From Notospermus geniculatus (lineage: Eukaryota > Nemertea > Pilidiophora > Heteronemertea > Lineidae): a DNA stretch of 64,000 bases. Position numbers and translations under genes: made by a program. Positions 33,926-63,481 of the stretch are shown here, one piece after another. Position 1 is the first letter of the stretch. Each line of letters begins with the position of its first letter. The DNA is taken from positions 295,296 to 359,295 of the forward strand of contig NMRB01000151.1 in the NCBI GenBank assembly GCA_002633025.1, read 5' to 3'. The notes under the pieces were generated by a model. The model did not search any database and was not told where the DNA came from. It was given only the letters and a program-made list of their open reading frames with translations.

Positions 33926-36900
33926 ACTGCAAACTCAGGAGACAACTGATACACTGCTCTCCAAAGAATTGTCTCTGCACAAAACCAGAATATGAATGTT
34001 TTTTGAAAGCTTCTGTTCTGACCTGAACCAGATCTGAGCTTCCACTGTTGGTGATAACTTGAAACGTCAAGTATTATATGGAGAGTATGTTGTCAACACA
34101 TGATAAGGATATAAACACATGATCAGGACATAAATTTTACACACCTATTCAATTTAACACATGTTGTATTATTACCATGACACCTTTCCACATCATGACT
34201 ACATGGAGGTGGGAGGAGTCTTATCAAGGACGCCAGTATTTTGCGGTGGACACCACCACTGCCACTCAAGGACTTGTAAGGTGGGATGCAGAGTTATGAC
34301 CTTTGTACTTCTTGAATATCTGTGTTGACATACTGGCCTGGATTCTGGGAAATAGATCTCTATTATCACGTCCCCAATCTCAAGAACTGTCCTGATGAAA
34401 AAAAGTTTTTTTGTGCCATCTCATAAAACCTATTGATTAGGCATGTTACACAGTCACAATAATATTCATGGTCCCGAATTGAAAATATTGTATTGTCCCG
34501 CAGACAGGTCCATGACATGTTTGTGGCTGCTGACTGGGTCCAGCGTGTGGCCGCATATGTTATATTTACATCCAGTCAAGTTGAAATACATGGTGGCATC
34601 AAAAGCAAGAGCAGTCACAGCAAAATAAAGATAAGTACACATTACTGAGTTACTTGACTGAGGACCTTTCGCATTAAATGGAGACATCAGGGACAAGTGG
34701 CCTTTGTCTTGGCAGTACATGAGTGTCAACTGACTGCTATTGGAATGGGAAGCTCTTGTGGAGCACTCTCTGATAATTACTAATTACTAGTTCTATTTTT
34801 AGAAATGCACTGTAATACTCCCACACTCCTAACATCTAAAAGACTTGTGGTTTACCAAACAGGAAGTTCAGACAGAAAAAGTTGTACTAATTTACATAGG
34901 TTTTTTATTTCCATATGAAATATCTGTAGAAAATATATTAAGAAACCATTTAGATGTTGTAACACTGGACAAATGATGACAACCTAAGCTAAACACTAAC
35001 ACACTAAGCTACAGGGGAATGGTTTCACTCTAAGGAATGGTAAATTTGTGTAAAAAAAATAAGTCAAAGATTTCTTCGACAGACATTCTATGCAAAAAAT
35101 CATAATCAATATTTGTCAAAATCTCCCCCGGCATCACAGAATTCAGACAACTAGAACACGGGGATTTAGTCTACGTTTGTGGCTCAATACAAGCTATTCT
35201 ATAGTAGCATGGGTATCTATCTTTGAGATGAAATAGCACATGTTGTGTCAGTACAAGTTCCGACTAACATAGTGTAACCATATAAAGTCAGGGTGATCTC
35301 ACAGATGGAACCAAAGTTATGAACTTTGATTATCATCAAGACATGCACATAGAATGCCTGCATCAGGAAATGACTGACCGGGACGGAAGTGCGTCTTAAT
35401 ACTGGGTGAAGTAAAACTTGTGAAGCGATTTAGTTCAACTCGCATTAGAACGGTGGTACAGATGCGGACGGACATTCTAAATTTGCTTTTGGGGCGTTAA
35501 CCATATACAGACCTCAGTCTCTAGCGAAGTATGAATTGATTAAAAAATATTAAATTCCTACCTGCAAGTTTGGACCAAACTTATGGAGAAGTGCACTTAG
35601 AACTTCACAGTTACTAGTCCTAACTAATTAACTGTACAGTTAATATGGAACTAATACTAATACTAAACATTTATATGAAATAGTATAAGCGGGATCTCCA
35701 TGTTTCACTTTTCCAGCAACTACTGTGCTTTTCAGGTCTATCAGATATATATACTAGATCATGACAATAGGGTATGCATGACCTAACACTTGGAATTTCC
35801 AGGGTATTCCCGAAAAGGATTTCCACCAATGGTGACTCATAGACTAAAAATAGCATAAATGTTGAAGAGAATGCTTTGCCAACAGTGGCCAAGGCTTAAA
35901 ATGACGTCAATGAAGGGAATTCCTTCTGAATTTGACCTACTTCAGAGGAAACACTGAAAAAGTCTTTTAAAAAGACATGTTAGGTCGGGCATCAGATGAC
36001 CCCTCAATTCCCTTTCCCATCCTATTAATATCTTTACAATCGGCAACATTTCTTTGAAGAACTTACCATTTTCAGTGTAAGTCAAAAAATGCCAGGGAAC
36101 TTTTTAATGCCTGCTAGAAAAGAGGACATTTTTATCCTTCCTCGCTCTCTCCTACAGAATATGCACCATGTGTTATTAATTACTGAATACAGGACACCAG
36201 TCGCTGAATAAATACACAAGTTAGTGTAAACTGACAATACAAAGTGATAAGACATACAAATTACCAAATATTACCTGACCACAATGTCTTCAACCAACGT
36301 GCCCAAAACGTAGAGTCTCTTATCAAGAAGATCATAAGATATGATTCAAACACTAGAAGACCTGATGTTTACATGAATACATGTACATGTACAATGTCAT
36401 TTCATTAATCTCGGAGCAAGATGTCATCCTGACTGACAATAGAGAACTGAATGTGGTTTATCAGGCCAATCTATGTCTTTTAATTGATGACGCATATTTT
36501 TAAAGTAAAACTAGCTCTCTCTTTAAAAAAAGGAAAACCCCAACTATTCTAAATATGGTTCGCATAGGTGCCTGGATGCCCATTCTTAAGGCCAAACCTA
36601 AAATTAACATTATGAATAACCACTGATTTGTTATTGCAAAACATGATAATGTTGACGCTATTTTGAAATATTCGCTTACCATGATGGTCATTGAATGGCA
36701 CAAGACACTTAGTCAGTAGGTCATTTTGATGTGAAAAGGGAAATATTAAATTTCCAACTGTTTGGTCTCATCTAACAAGCTCTACTTGCTTTGATTACTC
36801 ATTCTACAACAATCCAATGTGGTCAACTATATCGCCAAAATACTATGTTCATCATCTCATTCTACGCATCAATAAACACCTACATAAACATACTATCTAA

Positions 36901-37592
36901 TCTATATTGATAAATTACCATAAAAGACAACAAATTAAGATATATCCTTGCAAAAAAATAGCTCTTGGAATACGAACTCTGAGGCAGTCTAGGAAAACCT
37001 TCAGATGTCGCATTTGAGGAAAGTGTTAATGGCCTTGGTGAACCCGCACATTTCAATAGCTAAGATGTACTACGTAACAGGTAAACAGTACAGATCAATG
37101 CACAGGCAATCTGATACCCCTTGTTGATCATTCAGTGATGGGTTTTCCTAGACCGCCTCACAAATATTTAAGTGATCCAGGTAATAATAGAAAGTACACA
37201 GGCCTTAACGTAAGTTTTATCAGGAGATCATGACTATGTCTCCATTGTGGCACTGTTCAAAAGATCAAAATTTCATACAATGCAGGCCTACGGGCCTAAA
37301 AAAGATATTTACTCAGTTATAAATAGCTCTAATAAATAGTCAACAACAAACTGTAGCGGGCATCTGATGAAAGGGGTGTATGAGATAAAACTGCTGTGGA
37401 ATGTTAAGGTGCCTGCACCCTTGGTTCGGTATTCATGCAAAATACTTAGTTTTCATGCAAATTCCTGACACTGTGGACGCACACCAGTAGATGAGGACAA
37501 AAAGCCAAGTGTAAAGACCTTCCCAGATCAACAAATTCTGACAGTTTGTGTACCTGTAAATTTACTACAATAACAACACTACAAAGGTGTAA

Positions 37593-37621
37593 TCATGGAG
37601 GTATTATAATACCTCCATCAT
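37593..37621. mobile_element. 29-bp palindromic insertion with 7-bp target-site duplication
   Basis: Its core ATGGAGGTATTA / TAATACCTCCAT is a perfect 24-bp palindrome. The 7-bp flanks are GGTGTAA (37586-37592) and GGTGTAA (37622-37628). It lies ~150 bp past the EML stop codon, so it is probably transcribed within the 3' UTR as a hairpin. Confidence 0.65.
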
Positions 37622-37773
37622 GGTGTAAGATACATGCTGCCTTTGATGATAAATACTCCAAGGTTGACAACTCTGCTTAGCACTCAATAGTAATAACCGG
37701 TAATTGATATTTGATGGAGTTGATATGAACTGATGGTGTTGTTGACAGCACCGCGGTCAGATGGCAATTGGCC

Positions 37774-55661
<17,888 letters not shown>

Positions 55662-55716
55662 TCAGAATGGACGGAAAATGTAGGGACGGTTTCAACTTTT
55701 CACTGCTCACTGGCAT

Positions 55717-55727
55717 CCGCCATATTG
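55717..55727 (+). promoter_or_regulatory. YY1-like CCGCCATATTG motif near the EML 5' end
   Basis: CCGCCATATTG lies ~75 bp upstream of the EML start codon (transcription runs leftward). CCGCCATNTT is the classic YY1 element of TATA-less promoters. A similar AAAATGGCGG overlaps the FEZ start codon. Motif match only. Confidence 0.3.
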
Positions 55728-56117
55728 AAACAAAGTGGATTTCTAACCACGTGACGGGCACCTGTCCAATTAGATTAGTGAAATTTTCCCGCGAGATGGC
55801 GCCTCGGTAATCCAGGCCTCAACAAGCTGAGACAAGACGGGTGACCAACGAGCCATGCAAATATTTTCGTTGGCCAGCCTTGCCTTTCTCTCTCAGTCTA
55901 TGTTATTATTGCAAATAAAAAGAAATACAGAAAGAAAAATGAGAGATAATACAAATTCTATTCGTGAGGCGGCCTAAGAAATGACAGCTAAGTAAACCTG
56001 GCCTATTCAGGGCGGGGCTCTGGCGCGCTTGAAATTCTTTTTAAAGGACTGAGAAGATATCATAAGCTTTATGCTGATGTTAGGTCGACCTTGCGACAGC
56101 AAAAAACAGGCGGCGAT

Positions 56118-56375
56118 CAGGCGCTGATCCAGAGGGGGGCCGAGGGGGCCGCGGCCCCCCGTATTTTTGGAAGACGAACAAAAAATGGGTCAATAACTCC
56201 GAAAAAAATGAGCAAATAGATGAGGAAATCATGCCCCCAGATGCTTGGAAATCGCATCTAGAATTCAGACCCCCGTCGTGGCTTCGCGCCTTTGGCGCTC
56301 GCCTTCCGACTCCGTCGGCCTGCGGCTGACGGACTCCGCCCCCCTCCCCACTCCAAAATCCTGGATCCGCCCCTG
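56118..56375. mobile_element. 258-bp DNA element with 'CAGGGGCGGATCCAG' ends and GCGAT duplication
   Basis: The right end is the complement of CAGGGGCGGATCCAGGATTT + TGG. The left end, CAGGCGCTGATCCAGAGGGG, matches it imperfectly. It is flanked by GCGAT (56113-56117) and GCGAT (56376-56380). The interior has GC-rich hairpin stretches (GGCCGCGGCCCCCC; GGCGCTCGCC). The end sequence is a widespread type in animal non-autonomous DNA transposons. No ORF for a transposase. Confidence 0.8.
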
Positions 56376-56955
56376 GCGATTGACTTTTCCGGATACTTCG
56401 TGAATGAGCCGCGGGCCGCGCGGAACAAGCATTTTTGCCGATAGCGGCGTGACAATGGACATGACTCAATCTCGTACCCAGATCTACCTCATCCGAGGAT
56501 ATCTCTGGAAAGGGCTGCGATCTGACCAAAATTTCTGGTCAACCGCTGGCAGCGTGCCAAAATGTCTGTTTCCCACAATATTTCGTTCTTCGATGACTGA
56601 AAAATATCAAATATGCCTAAAGAGTCATATAATACACCCAAAACACGAAGTTGTTTGAGTATTAGAGCAATTTCAAACGAATAGTTTAGTTGGGAACATC
56701 ATGCCGCAGGTGCCAGCTCAGTGTGATTCGCCTCATAAATTAGTATATCGCGCATGCGCAGTATTCCTGAAGTCGTCAGCCCTTTCCAGTGGTGTTGTAG
56801 GAACGTAAACCCACTGGGGACGAGTTTGGACATGACTGTGCAGTTGCGTCGCACCTGCGGCTATTGCATGGCCGGACGAACAAAAAAGATCACGAATCGC
56901 AAGAGTTGAAGCCCTGGAATATGCGAAATATTCCCTTATGATAGAGAACGGAAAT

Positions 56956-58169
56956 TTGGTTTGGCACAAAGCCCCTTTGGAATCGCTCCAGTGATACTGT
57001 AGCGTAACTGGCACTGTAAATAAATGCTCTGCTAAAGTCGTTCCATATAACAAAATGAAATTCAGGTTTCCGTTTTATGCCACGCCGACCTCTTGACCCC
57101 CTCTGCATATCATTATCACTCGGAATTACCGATCTGTCCCGAATAATTCCGAGCAAAATAGGAAATATTGTTACCGCCATTGCCTAGAATTACGTCATCT
57201 TTTATCGGCCGTAATCGTGGTTCCGAGTACTGACGATCATTTCAACCAATGAGAACGTTTGTTTATGTTTACATCTTTGCACGTGGGTACAGGAAATGCG
57301 ATGGGAATTGGATTTCAAAATTTATGCTTCAACCAGCGTCATTTGGGCGACTTTCAGATTGACTCCGCTATAGACTATATAGATTGGAGACAGACGTCTT
57401 CAACAGAATGAACATTTTCAGTTACCCCTTTTTAATTCAGCTGGAGGGCCTTTGTTGATTTCCGAAGATAGTCTAGTTGATGGTAAAATGGGAGCCACCA
57501 CTGTCTATCATGGCCACGCCACTTGCCAAACCTCGTGTGTGGATCTTTGCCGTCATAAACAAATTGACAGCATCTTGGTTTGGCACAAAGCCCCTTTGGA
57601 ATCGCTCCAGTGATACTGTAGCGTAACTGGCACTGTAAATAAATGCTCTGCTAAAGTCGTTCCATAAAACAAAATGAAATTCAGGTTTCCTTTTCATGCC
57701 ACGCCGACCTCTTGACCCCTCTGCATATCATTATCACTCGGAATTGCCGATCTGTCCCGAATGATTCCGAGCAAAATAGGAAATATTGTCACTGCCATTA
57801 CCTAGAATTACGTCATCTTTTGTCGGCAGTAGTGGTTCCGAGTACTGACGATCATGGGAACGTTTGTTTATGTTTACATCTTTGCACGTGGCTATAGGAA
57901 ATGCGATGGGAATTGGATTTCAAAGATTATGCTTCAACCAGCGTCATTTGGGCGATTTTCAGATTGACTCCGCTATATGGATGAGAGACAGACGTCTTCA
58001 ACAGAATGAACATTTTCAGTTACCCCCTTTTAATTCAGCGGGAGGGCCTTTGTTGATTTACGAAGACAGTCTGGTTGATGGTAAAATGGGAGCCATTATG
58101 CACTGTCTATCTTGCTAAACCTTGAAATAGCCAATGTGTGGATCTTTTTGCCGTCATAATCAAATTGAC
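56956..58169 (+). repeat. Two tandem ~600-620-bp units
   Basis: Unit 1 is 56956-57574 and unit 2 is 57575-58169. Both begin TTGGTTTGGCACAAAGCCCC and end AAATTGACAGCATC. They differ by substitutions and small deletions, for example 'AATGAGAACG' against 'GGGAACG' near 57250/57857. No N marks the junction, so a real tandem duplication is possible. No coding capacity was recognised. Confidence 0.9.
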
Positions 58170-58214
58170 AGCATCTTATTTCATCGTCTACCGTACGACT
58201 CGTGTCAATCTGAA

Positions 58215-58263
58215 CTTGGAGGAATTATACTGTCGACAGTACTCTCAGTATAATTCCTCCAAG
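58215..58263. mobile_element. 49-bp palindromic insertion with 7-bp target-site duplication
   Basis: 18-bp arms CTTGGAGGAATTATACTG / CAGTATAATTCCTCCAAG surround a 13-nt centre, TCGACAGTACTCT. The flanks are ATCTGAA (58208-58214) and ATCTGAA (58264-58270). It is the longest family member here and may be nearest to the ancestral element, from which the others are internally deleted. Confidence 0.8.
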
Positions 58264-58290
58264 ATCTGAATAAGGCCAGGCGCACATGGA

Positions 58291-58413
58291 CGGCAAAACC
58301 CAATGCGCTACGGGTGTTTTTAAAGGTGACTGACCCAGCGCTGTCGACTCGTCATTCAGCCGGGTCAGTCGATTTTATAAAACACCCCTACTATACCGCA
58401 TTGAGTTTTGCCG
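58291..58413. mobile_element. Foldback element, 123 bp
   Basis: The ends CGGCAAAACCCAATGCG / CGCATTGAGTTTTGCCG pair with one mismatch. Pairing continues inward (GGGTGTTTTTA / TAAAACACCCC; TGACTGACCC / GGGTCAGTCG) to a short centre around CAGCGCTGTCGACTCG. No target-site duplication could be fixed. Confidence 0.75.
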
Positions 58414-58499
58414 CAAATATAAAACCGGATGCCGGTGCTTTTTGCGCTGGGGTTCTCGCAAACCAATCACTGCATTGCCGCTATTTCAATACAGAAATC

Positions 58500-58620
58500 G
58501 GCTGGTATTCACAAAAGTTAGCAAATGCGTTTACTCAAGATTTGCACAGCAGTGTCCAATGTAAATGTGCTACGGAATTTAAAGTAAAAGCATTTGCTAG
58601 CTTTTATAAATATCCGCCAA
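58500..58620. mobile_element. Foldback MITE, same family as 10690-10812, opposite orientation
   Basis: Arms GGCTGGTATTCACAAAAGTT + AGCAAATGCGTTTACT and the complement AGTAAAAGCATTTGCTAGCT + TTTATAAATATCCGCC. The core GCACAGCAGTGTCCAATGTA is the reverse complement of the core at 10690-10812. Confidence 0.8.
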
Positions 58621-59398
58621 TATCTCCCGCATGATTTCTGTGCCGTGGACGCTTCATTGAAATAGCTTTGGCAACGCGTCTTAAAATGCGGGGACCCTCA
58701 GCGTATCCGGCACTTTTCTCTCCCGAATTTCCGTTTGCAGTCAGTTCGCTGGTCATACTTTAAACATTACGGAAATATGCGGAAGTACTTGAAATAGTAT
58801 GGAGGATTTTGCCGATTGAAAATTTAGTGTGCGAACTGGCTGGGGCGCGAAAACTTGAGGACGAAGACAGACAGTTGACAGGAGGTTCCAAAACTTTCAA
58901 CACCATCTCGAGCGGTACAAGGCCGAAACGGACCAAAACGTGTCGAGCCGCCACACTGCACTTTGGGACGAAACAGTAAAGAATTTTTCTATTGAGCATT
59001 TTCTAATGCTCGCTGAGGAATTTTTATATGGGGATGGCTCAATGTCTACCGTTCCACTTGCAGGTCAAAACTGTCTAGCCCAAGGTAGGCGTGGTCGATG
59101 TTTTCCTCCCATCTGCTGTAAAGTAACAACCATTGCTAAGATAATTTTAAATCTAGGTAAATGTCATTCATAGGTAAATGTATTTCAAAAAGGAACGCCT
59201 TATTTCTTAGCTTTCCAGGTACCATCAGCAACTGAGCGATTTAGTGTTGGACACGCCTCTGCCGCTGGATGCGACAGAAAGTAGTTCCACTCCGTCAGAG
59301 CAGACGGCGCTCGCTGTGTTTACATCTCGCTGTACACATGCGAGAATCCACGTGAAGTCAGTAATACATTTCATTCTGTCATGATGAGGGACTTGAAA

Positions 59399-59708
59399 AT
59401 GGCGGAGCTCGATTTTATCATGCTCCTTTAGCTAAATTTGAGAGCGATGAATGGAATGAATTCCACGATTTTCAGACGGCTTCGGATTTGGAAAATTCAA
59501 ACAAAGACACCGTGCAAATGAGTGAAAAACTCGAACACACCGTAGGCTTAGTGGATAACTTCGGCGAGACATTTTCCGGTTCGCTTGAGGATTTGGTGAA
59601 CACTTTCGATGAAAAAATAACCAAGTGTTTTTGTAACTATGATGAAAAAGTGGAAAAATTTGCGCCTGTGCAGGTTCGATCTCAAGAAGAAATTATGACG
59701 GACTGCCA
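59399..59708 (+). CDS. FEZ: FEZ/UNC-76 (zygin) first coding exon, with an apparent 1-bp frameshift
   Basis: The frame ending FSGSLEDLVNTFDEKITKCF.CNYDEKVEKFAPV matches the N-terminal conserved segment of fasciculation and elongation protein zeta (vertebrate FEZ1: a -MEDLVNEFDEKLNVCFRNY- type block). It ends at a good donor, CA|GTAAGT (59708/59709). The likely start ATG at 59399 (context GAAAATGGCGG) is in another frame and meets TAG after ten codons. Adding one T to the TTTT run at 59413-59416 would join M-A-E-L-D-F to the HAPLAKFESDEWNEFHDFQT segment. This looks like an assembly or sequencing indel, or an allelic null. FEZ proteins are kinesin-1 cargo adaptors for axonal transport (family knowledge). 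Later exons lie beyond the window. Confidence 0.85.
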
Positions 59709-60684
59709 GTAAGTACTCGATCATGCCGAAAACCGGCTTATTTCTGTTATATGTTGGTTTTAATGTATGTGAGTGACGGCCGACTCCATTTTCTATACAT
59801 TGTATGTGCTTATTATTGTAGCTACTGTACAGTAGTGACACCACTGGCTGTGTGTGTTGTGTACATGGATCTACAGGCTGCTGATGCAGACACCACGCCT
59901 ATGTTGCAGCTTTGGCTGAGTGTTGGGGACAGATGCCCCCTGATAAGAAAATTAAATGGCGTTTTCAATGAAGCCTGTGAAATTAATTGTGAAGAATGGT
60001 GTTAATTGAGTTTTTTGTAAGATCTATGGGAAGCCCTTAGCACCTCTGAACAAAGCTATTGTCAATTTCATGTCAATTTCTGGGTGTCCAAGACAAGTGC
60101 AATTGATGTGGTTCTAGCTTCCCAATAATGGGGGCCATTCATGTGTCCACCCCGGTTCTTTGGTTCCAAAAGGTGAATTGCATGTCTTCGGCATGTGCCA
60201 AAAAGTTGATAATGAAAGACGAAAGCGAAAGTCAAGTTGTAGACTATGCTTAATAATATAACCAATCATTGGGGCATGTCCCTACTGCTGTCTGTGGTGT
60301 TGAGGTGTCACAAAATAGAACATTTATCAAAAGGACTCGGAAGAAATTATCTCTGATTAAAAAAATCGGATGCAAATCATTATGGTTGCTTTCATTATGG
60401 GTCAGACTAGTGGAGACTAGGCCACTGATTTTACTATTGATGTGACAGTTCATTATTGGACATATCTTGAGCTAACAGGGCATCTGATGACGAGGCTAGA
60501 ATAGCTGATGTGATAATTATGATGGTTTCAAATGAATGACTGGAGTGGACTGATGAATCTGACCATAAGGTCATGTTTGCCGCCTGTGAAAGCAGGGTGA
60601 CCCTTCCATGGGAAAGAATAGATGGGGATAGGAGATATTCAGGTTTAGTCTTTGATGATGTTCCTTCAGTCCTGTACTGTTCAT

Positions 60685-61763
60685 GTACCCTCTCCAAAAA
60701 GGACACCTCTGGCATTGAGAGGTGCTATCCTTAAATTGAGAGGTCCTATCGTTAATTAAGATGTGCTGTCCTTAATTGAAAGGTGTTGTCCTTAATTGAG
60801 AGGTGCTGTGCTTCATTGAGAGGTGCTGTCCTTAATTGAGAGGTGCTATCCTTAATTGAGAGGTGTTGTCCTTAATTGAGAGGTGTTGTCCTTAATTGAG
60901 AGGTGTTGTCCTTAATTGAGAGGTGCTGTGCTTCATTGAGGGGTGCTGTCCTTAATTGAGAGGTGCTATCCTTAATTGAGAGGTGTTGTCCTTAATTGAG
61001 AGGTGTTGTCCTTAATTGAGAGGTGTTGTCCTTAATTGAGAGGTGCTGTGCTTCATTGAGGGGTGCTGTCCTTAATTGAGAGGTGCTATCCTTAATTGAG
61101 AGGTGTTGTCCTTAATTGAGAGGTGTTGTCCTTAATTGAGAGGTGTTGTCCTTAATTGAGAGGTGCTGTGCTTCATTGAGGGGTGCTGTCCTTAATTGAG
61201 AGGTGCTATCCTTAATTGAGAGGTGTTGTCCTTAATTGAGAGGTGTTGTCCTTAATTGAGAGGTGTTGTCCTTAATTGAGAGGTGCTGTGCTTCATTGAG
61301 AGGTGCTGTCCTTAATTGAGAGGTGCTATCCTTAATTGAGAGGTGTTGTCCTTAATTGAGAGGTGTTGTCCTTAATTGAGAGGTGTTGTCCTTAATTGAG
61401 AGGTGCTGTGCTTCATTGAGAGGTGCTGTCCTTAATTGAGAGGTGCTATCCTTAATTGAGAGGTGTTGTCCTTAATTAAGATGTGCTGTGCTTAATTGAG
61501 AGGTGTTGTCCTTAATTGAGAGGTGCTGTCCCTAATTGAGAGGTACTGTCCTTAATTGAGAGGTGTCCTTAATTGAGAGCTGCTGTCCTCAATTGAGAGG
61601 TGCTGTGCTTAATTGAGAGGTGCTGTCCCTAATTGAGTGGTGTTGGTGTCCCAATTAGAGAGGTCAAAATAAACCAAAATGACCAGTGTGACTGACCTTC
61701 TCATCCTGTATTGAGAGGTCCCCTCCTGGCAGGAGTGTCTGCTAAGGAAGGTTGAACTAATGT
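60685..61763 (+). repeat. 20-bp minisatellite with 120-bp higher-order unit inside a DNA element
   Basis: About 46 copies of GAGAGGTG(C/T)TGTCCTTAATT (20 bp) occupy ~60710-61640. From 60841 to 61440 the array repeats exactly every 120 bp (six variants, marked by 'CTATCC' and 'GTGCTTCATTGAG(G/A)GG'), giving five near-identical higher-order units. The array lies between a left end (CCCTCTCCAAAAAGGACACC) and a right end (CCTGGCAGGAGTGTCTGCTA + AGGAAGGTTGAAC) that match the element at 45714-45890. The satellite therefore grew from an internal motif of that element. Confidence 0.9.
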
Positions 61764-63481
61764 ACTTTGTCTCGATAAGTCCAGTGTATGCCTAAGTACT
61801 TTAGTTTTCTGTTATGGTTTCTTCCAGTATCAACAATAAAGGGTCAAAGTACTTAAAACGTTTAATTGTCTCATAAACCAGACATGCATCATTGTAGTGA
61901 GGCAAGGTGTCTGACGTAGCGGAACTCCATTCCTTATAAGTCAGTGTCTACGCAGTTGGCGATAACATAATACTATATATGGCAAACTGTTTCCATGGTA
62001 ACGAATCTAGAGCATGCATCCAATTCTATTATCGTGGCATGCTGAGTGAGGCTTTGCTGTTGTGTTTTCATATTACGATTTGATCTAGTCACAACAAACT
62101 GCCTGCTCATGCCATGCTGTTATGAAGAAGATATCCCATGTCACATGTAAGTCAAATATTTTTTGTCCAATTTCAAGATACTTCAAAATAATTGAAGACA
62201 ATTCAACTTTTCGATGTTGTCAGTGTTATGTAATGGCTGCTGGTGACATAATGTCTGTTGTCAAACACAAGTGTAATTGACTGTTAATTGAAACTTATTT
62301 GAATTGCTTTTGATGTCACATGTAAGCTTTAGAGAACAAAGCAATTGTTGTTCTAACTTGTAGTTGACTGTAGGCGTACATCCTCGTCAACATTTAGGAA
62401 AAGATGGATATCATCAAGACCAGTCAAGCATTTACTAGAGCCATGGGTAATTAAAGAGATGATGAGGGTGTGAATCCTTATTTTTTGCCTGAACCTTGTT
62501 AAAGGGGATGTTGATGCACCTTGTTGAGTGCCAATGGTTGGTTTGTCACCTTGATGCCAGGTGGCACCAGTCAGTGTCTTGTTTGAAGTGTGCACTATTC
62601 TGTTGAGGGTCTTTGCCGAGTGTCTTTAATAGTATTTTGTGTGCAAAAATTACCGTTTCCCTTGGCTGACACACTATCCAGGGAAACCAGAGTCAACCCC
62701 CCCCCCCAGGCAAACAACGATTTTTCATTGGAAATGGCATCACAGAGGATGTCAATGTTAAAATGTTTAGGAGGAGGCACCCAGTCTGCCATTTGCAGCC
62801 CCCCTGCAGAAATCCAAGATCCATCCCTGCTTGTCCGTGTAACATTTTCAACTCATGTGCCATAATGCAAATATGCATGATGCAGTTATAATGAACTGTT
62901 GCATTGCTAGGACCCATCACTTCAAGTTCAATGCCATCCCATCTACTAAGTCAACTGCTTCATCTTTCCAATTTCCCCTCGAATAAGTCTCGACCTTGAC
63001 CTGTTGCAAGTTGAATCCAGAGAAGCTTCCAAATCTGCATATCGGAGGAAAGTACACAAGTCAAGTCCTTGTCATTGGTTAGTTTGAAAGGGATGCTAAG
63101 ATATTGAGGAATAACGCAAACATGGCAAATGTGCCGCTTAGAAAAGTCAACAGACTTCTGTCGAAGGTATACATAACTTCATTAGAGCAATTCTGACTTG
63201 GTGAAGTGGCTTCTGTTTGGGAAGCTAAGCAATATAAAGGATCGATCTTCCCAAATTACTGTTTAAGTATTCTGATACTTGTTGATGAAGGATGGAGCAA
63301 GTTGGCAACTTCTGCTGTGCCATTGGTTGGTATCTATCCAAGTGTCAGCATCAGTCAGTTTGTATGATATGTAGAGTTTGTTGTAGATACCGCAAAAACG
63401 CCAGGTACGGCTAATGTACCGGTAAGCAATATTGTTGTCGGTTGTATCCAAAAAAACAGCACAAAAACGACACACAGTATA

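Larger units (their letters stand above)
33422..37773. other. Intergenic region between Rel (5' side) and EML (3' side)
   Basis: A/T-rich, with no exon that I can support. The part next to 33421 must hold the Rel promoter and 5' UTR, and the part next to 37774 the EML 3' UTR (both genes are on the minus strand). It contains one SINE (33683-33925) and one palindromic micro-insertion (37593-37621). A candidate minus-strand AATAAA lies near 34904, far from the EML stop, so its use is doubtful. Confidence 0.6.

Noticed and set aside
56080-56529. 149-codon GC-rich minus-strand frame as a gene
   Set aside because: It overlaps the 258-bp DNA element at 56118-56375, and its low-complexity proline/glycine composition comes from the element's GC hairpins.
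60710-61640. Very regular short repeat as a CRISPR-like or telomeric array
   Set aside because: The 20-bp units have no spacers and lie inside transposon ends within a FEZ intron.
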